DNA of 64,000 bases, from NCBI GenBank assembly GCA_947455205.1, contig CANGNF010000010.1, forward strand, positions 1 to 64,000, read 5' to 3'. A model generated the notes under the pieces. The model saw only the letters and a list, made by a program, of their open reading frames with translations, had not been told where the DNA came from and ran no database searches. Source of the stretch: Acetobacteraceae bacterium. Lineage in GTDB: Bacteria > Pseudomonadota > Alphaproteobacteria > Acetobacterales > Acetobacteraceae. Position numbers and translations under genes: made by a program. How positions within the stretch are numbered: the stretch's first letter is position 1; every line of letters starts with the position of its first letter. Positions 32,938-42,753 of the stretch are shown piece by piece.

Positions 32938-33909
32938 ATGCCAATGACCATCGCTCGCCGCAGCCTCCTCGCGACCGCGCTTGCCGTGCCTGGCCTGGCG
33001 CGCGCCCAGCCCGCCTGGCCCAATGGCACCATCCGCATGCTGGTGCCTTGGCCGGCCGGCGGCAGCGCCGACACGGTGGCGCGGCTGCTGCAGCCGCATG
33101 TCGCGGCCACGCTGGGCGTGCCGATGGTGGTGGACAACCGCGCCGGCGCCAGTGGAAGCATCGGCACGCGGGAGGTTGCCCGCGCCACGCCGGATGGCAA
33201 CACCTGGGTCTTCGTCTTCGACACCCACGCCACCAACCCGTTCTTCATCCCGGACCTCGGCTTCGACACCAAGGCCGACCTGACGCCGGTGATGCTGGTG
33301 GCGACCAGCCCGATGATGCTGACCGCGATCAACTCCCGCCCCTGGCGGACGGTGGCGGAGATGCTGGCGGCAGCGCGGGCACGGCCGGAGACGGTCACCT
33401 ACGGCACGGTCGGCATCGGCAGCCTGGCGCACCTGACCATGGAGCTGCTGCAGGCCGCGACGGGCGTGAAGCTGGTGCACGTGCCCTATCGCGGGGGAAA
33501 CCCGCTCAACGCCGCGGCGGCGGCGGGCGACCTGGACCTGGCCATTTCCACCGCCGCCGGCATGGCGACGCTGATCGGCGAGCATGTCCGCCCCCTGGCG
33601 CAGACCAGCGACACCCGCAGCCCGAACTGGCCGCAGATCCCGACGCTGATCGAGGCCGGGGTGCCCGGCGTGGCCAGCCGCGCCTTCTGGGGCATCCTGG
33701 CGCCGTCCCGGGTGCCGGCGCCCGTGGTGGCGCGGATGAACGCGGCGTTGCAGGACGCGCTGCGCCAGCCGGTGGTGCGCGACCGCATGACGAAGAACAT
33801 GGGCGTGGACATCGTCGGCTCCAGCCCGGCCGAGTTCACCACCTTCCTCGACCGCCAGATCGAAACCTGGGGCCGGGTGGTGCGGGAGCGCGGCATCAAG
33901 GCCGAGTAG
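32938..33909 (+). CDS. Bug-family tripartite tricarboxylate transporter receptor (copy 2)
   Basis: A 323-residue periplasmic receptor with a signal peptide (TALAVPGLARAQP). PNGTIRMLVPWPAGGSAD, DNRAGASGSIGTREVA and HVPYRGGNP are the Bug signatures. It closely resembles the receptor at 30115, so the two flanking the acyl-CoA ligase are duplicates. The start may instead be the ATG at 32944; AAGGGTAGGGA upstream fits either. It is divergent from the ligase and directly abuts the convergent 421-aa gene. Confidence 0.87.
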   Translation: MPMTIARRSLLATALAVPGLARAQPAWPNGTIRMLVPWPAGGSADTVARLLQPHVAATLGVPMVVDNRAGASGSIGTREVARATPDGNTWVFVFDTHATNPFFIPDLGFDTKADLTPVMLVATSPMMLTAINSRPWRTVAEMLAAARARPETVTYGTVGIGSLAHLTMELLQAATGVKLVHVPYRGGNPLNAAAAAGDLDLAISTAAGMATLIGEHVRPLAQTSDTRSPNWPQIPTLIEAGVPGVASRAFWGILAPSRVPAPVVARMNAALQDALRQPVVRDRMTKNMGVDIVGSSPAEFTTFLDRQIETWGRVVRERGIKAE

Positions 33910-35175
33910 CTAGTCGGCGAACAGGAACTCCACCCGGCTGACCGCGACCGAGAGCGGGCGCGTATCGGCGCTGGTGCCCAGCTCCGCCGGGCTGGCGTGG
34001 TGCGCGCTGGCCAGGCGCAGCGTGCGGCAGGGCGCCGGGCCGGCGGGGGTGACGCGCAGGCGCCAGGCGGATGGCCCCTCGCCTTCCAGCGTGGTGGCGG
34101 CGGCGGCGCCGTCCAGCGTGGCGGTAAGTGCCGGCCCCTCGGCGCCATGGATGTGGCGCAGATGCGCCAGCACCGCCGCCACGGCGCGGGCCTGGTTGGG
34201 GTTGGAGACGGCGGCGGCCGCGCCCATCCAGCGGAATTCACCGCCGGCATCGCGTTCCAGCTGGTGCCAGCCGAAGCTGAAGCCGGCGCTGCCGGGCAGC
34301 ACCATGCCGCCGGCGGGCATGGCCTCGGCGGCCAGCAGCGGCAGCGGGGCGGCGGCCGAGATCAAGGCGCGCAGCGCATCGGGCGCGGTGGCGGCGGCAG
34401 CGGTGCCAGCCAGCCGGTCCAGCAGCAGCGCGCCGGCATATTCGATGAAGGCGTCGATCCGGTCGCGCTGTTCCAGCTGGGCGCGGCGCTGCTCGGCGGC
34501 CAGTTGCGCCAGGCTGGCGGCCTGCGCCTGGGTCGCTTCCTCCAGCCGGGTCTCCAGCGCCACCAGGCGCTCGGCCAGCGCCTCCGGCCCCTGGCGGCCC
34601 CAGGCCAGCGTCGCCAACGGGGCGTCCTGCGCCGCCACATGCAGCGCAACGGTCAGGCCGGCCTCGCCCAGGTCCTCGGCCTGCAACGTCAGCTGGAAGG
34701 GCCAGAGCGCGCCGCCATCGGCCAGCGTGGCGGGCTGGCCGAGCAGCAGCGGCCGGGCCAGGCTGCCATTGATGCGGGCAAAGGAGCGTGGCTCGGCCAG
34801 GCCGTTGTCGGCGTTGACAAGCGCGCCGTGCAGCACGCCGTGGCGCAGCGCCAGGTCCTCCGCCCGCCACAGGCCGGGGCCGACGAGCGCCTCGGCATCC
34901 TGGGCCGTGGCCAGGGGTATCGGCGCGGCCAGGTCGCGGTCGGCGGTGCCCAGGCGCAGTTCCGCCGGCAGCGGCACGCGCGGCAGGCGGCCCAGCGCCA
35001 GGTGCAGGTCCTCGCCGGGGTTGGCGGGCATGGGCAGCGGCAGGTGGCCGATCTCCACGCCGTTCAACCAGGCGGAGATCCCCCGCGCAGCGAAGGGCGC
35101 GGCGCAGCGCAGGCGCAGCACGCCGCCGCCGCTGCCCAGCAGCATGCAGGGAAAGCTCTCGGCCGGCTGGTCCAT
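33910..35175 (-). CDS. Uncharacterised protein divergent from glycosyltransferases
   Basis: A 421-residue soluble protein without a signal peptide. The N-terminal part is beta-rich, a helical coiled-coil-like segment rich in Ala/Gln/Arg lies in the middle (ERLVALETRLEEATQAQAAS), and the C-terminal part (GFSFGWHQLERDAGGEFRWMG ... LSVAVSRVEFLF) resembles accessory domains seen in some glycosyltransferase proteins. It starts 60 bp from the divergent GT4 gene, so a role in polysaccharide or glycoconjugate synthesis is plausible but unproven. I do not recognise the family. Confidence 0.55.
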   Translation of the reverse strand: MDQPAESFPCMLLGSGGGVLRLRCAAPFAARGISAWLNGVEIGHLPLPMPANPGEDLHLALGRLPRVPLPAELRLGTADRDLAAPIPLATAQDAEALVGPGLWRAEDLALRHGVLHGALVNADNGLAEPRSFARINGSLARPLLLGQPATLADGGALWPFQLTLQAEDLGEAGLTVALHVAAQDAPLATLAWGRQGPEALAERLVALETRLEEATQAQAASLAQLAAEQRRAQLEQRDRIDAFIEYAGALLLDRLAGTAAAATAPDALRALISAAAPLPLLAAEAMPAGGMVLPGSAGFSFGWHQLERDAGGEFRWMGAAAAVSNPNQARAVAAVLAHLRHIHGAEGPALTATLDGAAAATTLEGEGPSAWRLRVTPAGPAPCRTLRLASAHHASPAELGTSADTRPLSVAVSRVEFLFAD

Positions 35176-35235
35176 GCCGCGGCGCTATCATGCGGGGGGT
35201 GGGCCGGCAAGCGCGGCGCTGCCAAGCTGGCGCCG

Positions 35236-36576
35236 ATGAGTGCCGCCCACCCTGCCCTGCGTCTGGTCTCGCCGTTGCCGCCGGCGCGCAACGGCATTGC
35301 CGACTATGCCGCGCTGCTGGCCCAGGGGTTGGCGGCGCACTACACGGTGGAGGGCTGGGACCGCGAGCCCGACGACACCGCCGCGCCCGACCGCGTGCTG
35401 CACCAGATGGGCAACAGCGCGGCGCATGGCTTCGTGCTGCGGGCACTGCGCCGCTGGCCGGGGGTGGTGACGCTGCATGACCCCGGCCTGCTGTGGCTGC
35501 ACCAGCAACTGGGCGAGGACTGGCTGCCGGCGCTGGCGCCACCGCCCGGCACGCCCCAGGCCGCTCTGGCGGCACGGCGCGGCCGGCAGCTGCGGGGCGG
35601 CGAGGCGCTGGGCCGCGCCGACCACCTGCTGTTCGACGCCGCCGGGGAGGTATTGGCCCAGGCCCGCGCCGTGGTGGTGCATTCGCGCTTCGCCGCCGCC
35701 CGGCTGCGGGCGCTGCATGGGGAGGCTGCGACCGCGCATGTGGCGGTGGTGCCGCATCTGCTGCCGCCGGTAAGCGGCATTTCCCGTGCCGAGGCCCGCC
35801 GCGCGCTGGGCTGGCCGGAGGACGGCTTCGTCCTGGCCAGCGCCGGCCTGCCGCACCCGGCCAAGCGGTTCGACTGGGTGGCCGCGGCGGCAGCGGAGGC
35901 GGCGCGGCAGGGTGCCCGGTTGCGCTATGTTCATGCCGGCGCCGACGACCCGGCGCTGCCGCGCGGCGTGGCGACGGGCTGGTTGCCGGAAGCGGCGCTG
36001 GACCTGCATATCGCCGCCTGCGACGCGCTGCTGTGCCTGCACTTCCCCTCGCACGGGGAAGCCAGCGGCGTGCTGGCGCGCGGCCTGGCGCTGGGGGCGT
36101 GCTGCATCGTGGTGGATACCGCGGGCTACGCCGAGTTGCCGCGCGACGCGGTGCTGCACCTGCCGGTGGCGCAGGGCCCGGGCGGGCTGGCGGCGGCGCT
36201 GGTCGGGCTGGCGGCAAACCCGGCACTGGCCTGGGGCATCGGCGCGGTGGGGCAGCGCTTCGGCCAAGCCGAGATGGCGCTGGCCAGCGTGGCGGCGCGC
36301 TACCGCGACGTGATCGAGGGCAGCCTTGGCCGCGCATCGGCGCCACCGGCCGAGCCGGCTGAGCTGACGCTGCCGGTCCGCGCCTCGGCGGCCGCGGTGG
36401 CGGCGGCGCTGGGCGCGCGGCGCGGCCAGGTGCGGCTGCTGCTGGCCGGCGACACCGCCGAGGTTGCCGCCGCCAGCCTCGACGCCCCGCTGCTGGACCG
36501 CCTGCCGCCCTGGGTCACGCTGCGCCGCGCCAGCGTGGCGCCGGACGGCTTGCGCCTGGAGCTGATGCTGCCATGA
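35236..36576 (+). CDS. Glycosyltransferase, GT4-like (GT-B fold)
   Basis: A 446-residue GT-B protein. The N-terminal acceptor half begins LVSPLPPARNGIADYAALLA, with TLHDPGLLWLH. The donor half has VLASAGLPHPAKRFDWVA and the FPSHGEASGVLARGLALGACC segment corresponding to the GT4 EX7E region. An extra C-terminal stretch of about 80 residues is unusual. The sugar and acceptor are unknown. It overlaps the next glycosyltransferase by 4 bp, so both probably build one glycan. Confidence 0.75.
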   Translation: MSAAHPALRLVSPLPPARNGIADYAALLAQGLAAHYTVEGWDREPDDTAAPDRVLHQMGNSAAHGFVLRALRRWPGVVTLHDPGLLWLHQQLGEDWLPALAPPPGTPQAALAARRGRQLRGGEALGRADHLLFDAAGEVLAQARAVVVHSRFAAARLRALHGEAATAHVAVVPHLLPPVSGISRAEARRALGWPEDGFVLASAGLPHPAKRFDWVAAAAAEAARQGARLRYVHAGADDPALPRGVATGWLPEAALDLHIAACDALLCLHFPSHGEASGVLARGLALGACCIVVDTAGYAELPRDAVLHLPVAQGPGGLAAALVGLAANPALAWGIGAVGQRFGQAEMALASVAARYRDVIEGSLGRASAPPAEPAELTLPVRASAAAVAAALGARRGQVRLLLAGDTAEVAAASLDAPLLDRLPPWVTLRRASVAPDGLRLELMLP

Positions 36577-37682
36577 CCGCGCCGCGCATCCTGGTGGTGG
36601 CGCCGATGCACTCCCACCCGCCGGACCAGGGCAATGCGGCGCGGCTGGCCGCCTTCGGCGCCGCGCTGCGGGCGCGGGGGGCCTGGGTGGAGCTGCTGTA
36701 CTTCGGCCTGGAAGGGCTGGACCCGCAACGCGAGGCGGCGATGCGCGCGGCCTGGGACGGCTTCCATTACCTGCCGCCGGTGGCGCCGGCGCGACAGAGC
36801 TTCCCCGGCCATTGGGGGCTGGATGACTGGTGCCCGGAGGCGCTGGGCGAGGCCGTGGCGGCGCTGCACGCGCGGCAACGCTTCCAGGCCGTCGTGGTGA
36901 ACTACGTCTGGCTGTCGCGTGCGCTGGCCGCCGCGCCAGGTGCGCTGCGGGTGCTGGACACGCACGACCTGTTCGGCGACCGGCATGTGGTGGCGCGGCA
37001 GGACGGGCTGCTGCCCAGCTGGTACTTCACCAGCGTTGCCGAGGAAGCGCGCGGCCTGGCGCGGGCGGATCTGGTGCTGGGCATCCAGGCGCAGGAAAGC
37101 GCGGAGCTGCGGCGGCGCGGCGCGGGACGGGTGATGACGGTGGGGCATCCGCCGGGGCTGCGCTTTCTGCACCAGGCGCCGGGCGAGGCAGCGCAGGCGC
37201 GCTTCGGCATGTTGGCCAGCGGCAACCCGTGGAATGTCGGCGCCGTGGCGGCGCTGGATGCCGCACTGGCAGGCCAAGGCCTGGACTGGCTGCTGGCCGG
37301 CGGCATCCTGCGCGCGCCAGGGCTGCGGCTGCGCTCCGCCCCGCGCCGGCTGGCGGTGGCGGAGGCGGCCGAGTTCTACGCCGCCGTGGATTGCGTGCTG
37401 AACCCGATGCAGGGCGGCACCGGCCTGAAGATCAAGACGGTGGAGGCGCTGGGCTTCGGCGCGCCGATCCTGGGGACGCGCGACGCCTTCGCCGGCCTGG
37501 GCGCCGACCACCCGGCGCACCAGGCCGCCGACGCCGCCGGGGTGGTGGCGCTGATGCGGGAATGGGCCGGAAGCGCCACCTTCCGTGCCGAGGTGGCTCT
37601 GGCCGGCCGCCTGCTGGCACTGCGCTATGCGGCCGAGGTGGAAAGCCAATACGATGCGCTGATGGCGCTGTTGGAGGAGTGA
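36573..37682 (+). CDS. Glycosyltransferase, GT4-like
   Basis: A 369-residue GT-B enzyme. The N-terminus ILVVAPMHSHPPDQGNAARL is typical of group-1 transferases. VLDTHDLFGDRH and the donor-site GGTGLKIKTVEALGFGAPIL (EX7E-like region) are present. It overlaps the preceding transferase (ATGA) and is followed 3 bp later by the alpha/beta hydrolase gene, so transcription may continue into the catabolic genes. The product is not predictable. Confidence 0.77.
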   Translation: MTAPRILVVAPMHSHPPDQGNAARLAAFGAALRARGAWVELLYFGLEGLDPQREAAMRAAWDGFHYLPPVAPARQSFPGHWGLDDWCPEALGEAVAALHARQRFQAVVVNYVWLSRALAAAPGALRVLDTHDLFGDRHVVARQDGLLPSWYFTSVAEEARGLARADLVLGIQAQESAELRRRGAGRVMTVGHPPGLRFLHQAPGEAAQARFGMLASGNPWNVGAVAALDAALAGQGLDWLLAGGILRAPGLRLRSAPRRLAVAEAAEFYAAVDCVLNPMQGGTGLKIKTVEALGFGAPILGTRDAFAGLGADHPAHQAADAAGVVALMREWAGSATFRAEVALAGRLLALRYAAEVESQYDALMALLEE

Positions 37683-37685
37683 GGC

Positions 37686-39656
37686 ATGGCGGTTGTGCGG
37701 GTTGATTGGCAGAAGCCCCTGCCCTTTGCGGATGGCGCCGAATACGGCGCAACCGGCGCCTATGAGTTGCTGAGCGGCCGCGCGCACTACGCCGTCTCGC
37801 CTGACGAAGCCGGGATTGTCGACCTGGCCCTGGCGCCGCGCGGTGCCGATGGCCTGGTGCATTTCTCCGGCGACGTGCAGGTGCTGAAGCCGGTGGACGT
37901 GGCTCGTGGCAACAGGCGCGTCTTCTTCGATTGGGGCAACCGCGGCAACAAGCGCTGCCTGCAGTATTTCAACGACGCTGTCGGCTCCAACACGCCGCTT
38001 TCAGCCGCGCATGGCGGCAATGGCTACCTGATGCGGCGCGGCTACAGCGTGGTCTGGGGCGCCTGGCAGCCCGACCTGCTGCCGGGCAATGGCCGCGTGC
38101 TGCTGGACGTGCCGAAGGTGGATGTGCAGGGCCCGGTGCGGGTGGAGTTCATCGGCCAGGCCGGGGCGACGACCTTTCCGCTGGGCGTCTATGTCAGCAC
38201 CTACCGGCACCCGACGGTCTCGCTGGACAATGCCGGCGCCACGCTGACCAAGCGCCGCTACCCCTGGGACCAGCGCATCCCGGTGCCGAATGCCGAATGG
38301 TGCTTCGGCCAGGGCGAGGGCGGCATGGGGTTGGAGGTGTTCGGCCACGACACCTATGTAGAGCCGTCCCGCACCCATGTTCACCTGCCCGCCGGGTTCC
38401 AGCCCGGCTGGATCTACGAACTGATCTACCAGGGCGAGCAGCCGCTGGTGCTGGGCCTGGGCCATGCCGCGGTGCGCGACCTGGTGGCCTGGCTGCGGCG
38501 GGACGCTGCCTCGCCGCTGGGGCGGGTGGAGAAGTGCTACGGCTTCGGCCGCAGCCAGACCGGCCGCGCGATCCGCGACTACCTGTACCATGGCTTCAAT
38601 GATGACGGTGCCGGCGGGCGCGTCTTCGACGGGCTGCTGCCGCATGTGGCGGGCGCCGGGCGGATCTTCGCCGGGCGCTTCGGCAACCTGACGGTGCCGG
38701 CCGGGCAGCAGTACGAGGACCACTTCAATCCGGCGGACCGCTTCCCCTTCGCCTATGCCGAGACCACGGACCACCTGACCGGCAAGACCGACGCCATCTG
38801 CAAGCGCGCGGCCACGGACCCGCTGGTGTTCCACAGCCAGAGCGCGACCGAATACTGGCAGCGGCGCGGCAGCCTGGCGCACACCACCACGCAGGGCGAC
38901 GACCTGCCGGAGCCGGCCAACCTGCGCTTCTTCCACTGGTGCAGCAGCCAGCACGCCGCCAGCCCGCTGATGGGCGCACCGAAGCACGGCCAGTGCCAGC
39001 AGTTGGAGAACGTGGTCTGGACCAGCATGCTGTTCCGCGCCTTGCTGGACGCGATGGACGCCTGGGCGACGCACGGCACGGCGCCGCCCGCCAGCCGCAT
39101 GCCCCGCCGCAGCGACGGCACCGGGATGACCTTCTCCGAATGGGCCGCGCGCTTCCCCGCCCTGCCCGGCGTGGCACTGCCGCGCGAAGCCTGCCGCGCG
39201 CCGCTGCTGGACTTCGGACCCGAGTTCGACGCCACCGGGGTGATAACGCGCGAACCGCCGGGCGTGACCGATGCCGCCGGCTACACCGTGCTGGTGCCGG
39301 CGCCGGATGCGGATGGCAACGACCTGGGCGGCGTGCGCGTGCCGATGGTGGCCGCGCCGCTGGCCACCTACACCGGCTGGAACCTGCGCGCCCGCGGCTG
39401 GGCGCCCGGCGCGCTGCATGAGTATTCCGGCAGCACCATTCCCTTCCCGGAGACGCCGGAGGAGGCAGCCGCCACCGGCGACCCTCGCGCTTCCGTGCAG
39501 CAGCGCTATGGCGACGCCGCCGGCTATGTCCGCGCCATTGAGGCGGCGGCGCGCGAACTGGTGGCGGCACGATTGATGCTGGAGGAAGACGTTCCACGCG
39601 CTACGGCCGCCGCCCGCAACTGGCACGCGCCGCGCCATGAGGTGAAGCTGCCATGA
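37686..39656 (+). CDS. Large alpha/beta-hydrolase domain protein
   Basis: A 656-residue protein of the large alpha/beta-hydrolase (ABHD, DUF-type) family. The nucleophile elbow is probably GRSQTGR near residue 295. The N-terminal beta-rich half (RVFFDWGNRGNK ... RRGYSVVWGAWQPD) is characteristic of this group. No signal peptide is seen. GGAGG lies before the ATG. Its stop overlaps the start of the copper amine oxidase, so it may process the same compound, for example an amide or ester of an amine. Confidence 0.72.
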   Translation: MAVVRVDWQKPLPFADGAEYGATGAYELLSGRAHYAVSPDEAGIVDLALAPRGADGLVHFSGDVQVLKPVDVARGNRRVFFDWGNRGNKRCLQYFNDAVGSNTPLSAAHGGNGYLMRRGYSVVWGAWQPDLLPGNGRVLLDVPKVDVQGPVRVEFIGQAGATTFPLGVYVSTYRHPTVSLDNAGATLTKRRYPWDQRIPVPNAEWCFGQGEGGMGLEVFGHDTYVEPSRTHVHLPAGFQPGWIYELIYQGEQPLVLGLGHAAVRDLVAWLRRDAASPLGRVEKCYGFGRSQTGRAIRDYLYHGFNDDGAGGRVFDGLLPHVAGAGRIFAGRFGNLTVPAGQQYEDHFNPADRFPFAYAETTDHLTGKTDAICKRAATDPLVFHSQSATEYWQRRGSLAHTTTQGDDLPEPANLRFFHWCSSQHAASPLMGAPKHGQCQQLENVVWTSMLFRALLDAMDAWATHGTAPPASRMPRRSDGTGMTFSEWAARFPALPGVALPREACRAPLLDFGPEFDATGVITREPPGVTDAAGYTVLVPAPDADGNDLGGVRVPMVAAPLATYTGWNLRARGWAPGALHEYSGSTIPFPETPEEAAATGDPRASVQQRYGDAAGYVRAIEAAARELVAARLMLEEDVPRATAAARNWHAPRHEVKLP

Positions 39657-41605
39657 CCCATCCGCTCGACCCCTTGAGCACCGCGGAGGCGCAGCGCGCC
39701 TGCGACATCCTGAAGGCCAGCGGCAAACTGGGGCCGCGCGCCCGCTTCCCCGTGGTGCAGTTGGCCGAGCCGGACAAGGCCCGTGTGCTGGCCGGCCAGC
39801 CCTGCCCGCGCGAAGCCTTCGCCATGGTGCTGGACCGCGCCAATGGCGACACCTTCGAGGCGCTGGTGAACCTGGACACGTCCGAGGTGACGGACTGGAA
39901 AAAGCTGCCGCTGGACCAGGCGCCCTATGGCCAGGCGCCGATCATGATCGAGGAGTTCTTCGCCTGTGAGCGCATCGTCAAGGCCGATGCCGGCTGGCAG
40001 GCGGCGCTGAAGCGGCGCGGCGTCACCGAGGCCGAGTTCGCGCATGTGCAGGTGGACCCGTTCTCGGCCGGCTACTTCGGCGAGCCGGAATTCCAGGGCA
40101 AGCGGCTGCTGCGCGCCACCAGCTTCCTGCGGTCGTCCCGCACCGACAACGGCTATGCCCACCCGATCGAGGGCCTGGTCGCGGTGGTGGATTTGATCGC
40201 CGAGCGCGTTGTGGAGCTGGTGGATGATGGCCGCGACACGCCCATTCCGCGTCGCAACCACCCCTATGATACGGCGTCGCTCGGCACGCCGCGCGAGACG
40301 TTGAAGCCGCTGACCATCAGCCAGCCGAAGGGGCCGTCCTTCAGCGTGGATGGCTGGGCGGTAGCCTGGGAGAACTGGCGCTTCCGCATCGGCTTCACCC
40401 CGCGGGAAGGCCTGGTACTGCATCAGCTGGGCTGGCAGCAGGGCGAGACGCTGCGCCCCATCATGTACCGCGCCAGCGTCACCGAGATGTGCGTGCCCTA
40501 TGCCGACCCGAACCACAGCCACTACTGGAAGTCCGCCTTCGACGCCGGCGAGTACGGCCTGGGCAAGCTGGCCAACCAGCTGGAGCTGGGCTGCGATTGC
40601 CTCGGCCTGATCCGCTACTTCGACGTGCCGGCGGTGGATGACGAGGGCAATGCCTTCGTGATGAAGAACGCCGTGTGCATGCACGAGGAAGACTACGGCA
40701 CGCTGTGGAAGCACTACGAGTTCCGCACCGGCGTGTTCGAGGTCCGGCGCTCACGCCGCCTGGTCATCAGCTTCTTCGCCACGGTGGGAAATTACGACTA
40801 CGGCTTCTACTGGTACCTGTACCTGGACGGCACCATCCAGCTGGAAGCCAAGCTGACCGGCATCATCCAGACTACCGGCGTGGTGCCCGGCGCGCCCTAC
40901 CCCTGGGGCGGCATGGTGGCCGAGGGCCTGGGCGGCCCGACGCACCAGCACTTCTTCAACGCGCGGCTGCACATGGAAGTGGATGGCCAGGGCAACAGCG
41001 TGACGGAGCATGAGTTCGTGCCGCGGCCGATGGGGCCGGACAACCCCTATGGCAACGTGTTCGACACCACGTCGCGCGTGCTGAAGACCGAGCAGGAGGC
41101 GGCGCGCGAACTGGATGGCCGCACCGGGCGGTTCTGGAAGGTGGTGAACCCCAACAAGCGCAACGCCGTGGGCAACCACCCCGGCTACAAGCTGGTGGGC
41201 ATGCCCAGCCCGCTGATGCTGGCGGCCGAGGGCAGCACGGTGCGGCAACGCGGCGCCTTCGCCACCAAGCACCTGTGGGTCACGGCCTATGACCCCGCGC
41301 ACAAGTATGCCAGTGGCGACTACCCCAACCAGCATGAGGGCGGCGCCGGGCTGCCGGCCTTCATCGCCGACAACAAGGGCATCGAGAATGGCGACCTGGT
41401 GCTGTGGCACAGCTTCGGCCACACCCATGTCTGCAAGCCCGAGGACTTCCCGGTGATGCCGGTGGAGTATGCCGGCTTCAGCCTGAAGCCGAACAACTTC
41501 TTCGCGGCCAACCCGGCCATGGACCTGCCGGGCGGGAAGGACGCGCACAGCGTGCAGGACGGCGCCAGCTGCTGCGCGCCTGACACGCCCAGCTGTTGCA
41601 GTTAG
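39653..41605 (+). CDS. Primary-amine oxidase (copper/TPQ) with Cys-rich tail
   Basis: A 650-residue copper amine oxidase oxidising primary amines to aldehydes, ammonia and peroxide. The TPQ precursor is Tyr381 in TVGNYDYGF. The likely catalytic base is Asp297 in FDAGEYGLG. Copper ligands are His431 and His433 (HQHFF) and His592 (GHTHVCKPEDFPVMP). No signal peptide is present, so it is probably cytosolic, unlike E. coli TynA. The C-terminus ends CCAPDTPSCCS, an unusual four-cysteine tail that could bind metal. It overlaps the upstream hydrolase. Confidence 0.9.
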   Translation: MTHPLDPLSTAEAQRACDILKASGKLGPRARFPVVQLAEPDKARVLAGQPCPREAFAMVLDRANGDTFEALVNLDTSEVTDWKKLPLDQAPYGQAPIMIEEFFACERIVKADAGWQAALKRRGVTEAEFAHVQVDPFSAGYFGEPEFQGKRLLRATSFLRSSRTDNGYAHPIEGLVAVVDLIAERVVELVDDGRDTPIPRRNHPYDTASLGTPRETLKPLTISQPKGPSFSVDGWAVAWENWRFRIGFTPREGLVLHQLGWQQGETLRPIMYRASVTEMCVPYADPNHSHYWKSAFDAGEYGLGKLANQLELGCDCLGLIRYFDVPAVDDEGNAFVMKNAVCMHEEDYGTLWKHYEFRTGVFEVRRSRRLVISFFATVGNYDYGFYWYLYLDGTIQLEAKLTGIIQTTGVVPGAPYPWGGMVAEGLGGPTHQHFFNARLHMEVDGQGNSVTEHEFVPRPMGPDNPYGNVFDTTSRVLKTEQEAARELDGRTGRFWKVVNPNKRNAVGNHPGYKLVGMPSPLMLAAEGSTVRQRGAFATKHLWVTAYDPAHKYASGDYPNQHEGGAGLPAFIADNKGIENGDLVLWHSFGHTHVCKPEDFPVMPVEYAGFSLKPNNFFAANPAMDLPGGKDAHSVQDGASCCAPDTPSCCS

Positions 41606-41608
41606 CGC

Positions 41609-41647
41609 CTGATCGTCGCCGGCGGACTCACCGGCGGCGTGAATCAG
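41609..41647 (+). terminator. Two-part hairpin after the amine oxidase gene
   Basis: CGCCGG and CCGGCG form an inner stem around an 8-base loop. CTGAT and ATCAG can close an outer stem. It lies 3 bp after the stop, without a T tract. Confidence 0.35.
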
Positions 41648-41734
41648 CCGCTCGAAAATCAGCCAGCGTCTGGCAGACGCTTCCGTGCGCGTCCGGCAGC
41701 CCCTAGCATCCGGGCAAAACCCGGAGGAAGCGAC

Positions 41735-42697
41735 ATGCTGGGACGCAGGGCATTGCTGGGCACGGCGCTGTTGGCGGCGCCGGCCCTGGCGCAGGAATCA
41801 TGGCCGAGCCGGCCCATCACCATGGTCTGCCCCTTCGTCCCCGGTGGCCTGCCGGACAGCAATGCCCGCTTCATGGCGGCGCAGCTCAGCCAGCGGCTCG
41901 GCCAGCCGGTGGTGGTGGAGAACAAGGGCGGCGCCGGCGGCAATATCGGCACCGAATACGCGGCGCGGGCGCGACCGGACGGCTACACGCTGCTGTTCGG
42001 CACCATGGGCACCCACGGCTCCAACCCCGCGCTGTACCGGCTGAGCTTCGACCCGCTGGCGGACTTCATCGCGGTGCATGGGCTGTTCGCCGACATGAAC
42101 ATCGCCGTGGTCGGCGCCGGCTCGCGCTTTCGCTCGATGCCGGAGCTGGTGGCCTTTGCGAAGGCCAATCCCGGCAAGTTGAACTACGGCTCCGGCGGGG
42201 TCGGCACCGGGGTGCACCTGGCCGGCGCGCTGTTCGCCAAGGTGGCGGGGGTGGAGCTGGTGCATGTGCCGTATCGCGGCACGCCGGCGGCGCTGGCGGA
42301 TGTGGCGGCCGGCCGGCTGGACCTGATCTTCGACTATGCCGTCACCAGCGGACCCTTGATCGAGGGCGGGCAGCTGCGTCCGCTGGCGGTCACCGGCAAC
42401 CGCCGCCTGGTGGCGCTGCCGCAGGTGCCAACGGTGGGGCAACTCGGCTGGCCAGCGGCGGAGCTTGGCGTGTGGTCCGGCCTGTTCCTGCCCACCGGCA
42501 CGCCGGCCGAGATCGCGCGACGGCTCTCGGCGGAAACCACGGCGATCCTAGCCTCCGAAGCCGCGGCGGCCTGGGCGGCGCGGACCGACAGCGAACGCAT
42601 GCAGGCGCTGGACCTTTCGCGCTACCGCGACTTCGTGGCGGCGGAGCAGGTGCGCTGGCGGGCCATCGTCGAGGCTTCGGGCGCCCGCCTGGAATAG
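41735..42697 (+). CDS. Bug-family tripartite tricarboxylate transporter receptor (copy 3)
   Basis: A 320-residue receptor with a short Sec signal (LLGTALLAAPALAQES). PITMVCPFVPGGLPD, VVVENKGGAGGNIGTEYAA and HVPYRGTPAAL are the Bug motifs. It is more distant from the two receptors at 30-34 kb than they are from each other. GGAGGAAGCGAC precedes the ATG. TctA/TctB are again missing. Neighbouring amine oxidase and molybdoenzyme genes may use the imported compound. Confidence 0.87.
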   Translation: MLGRRALLGTALLAAPALAQESWPSRPITMVCPFVPGGLPDSNARFMAAQLSQRLGQPVVVENKGGAGGNIGTEYAARARPDGYTLLFGTMGTHGSNPALYRLSFDPLADFIAVHGLFADMNIAVVGAGSRFRSMPELVAFAKANPGKLNYGSGGVGTGVHLAGALFAKVAGVELVHVPYRGTPAALADVAAGRLDLIFDYAVTSGPLIEGGQLRPLAVTGNRRLVALPQVPTVGQLGWPAAELGVWSGLFLPTGTPAEIARRLSAETTAILASEAAAAWAARTDSERMQALDLSRYRDFVAAEQVRWRAIVEASGARLE

Positions 42698-42753
42698 GTT
42701 GCGCCAACCGCCCCCGGCGGGCAGCATCCGCGGCCTTGAGGGAGACGCATGCC

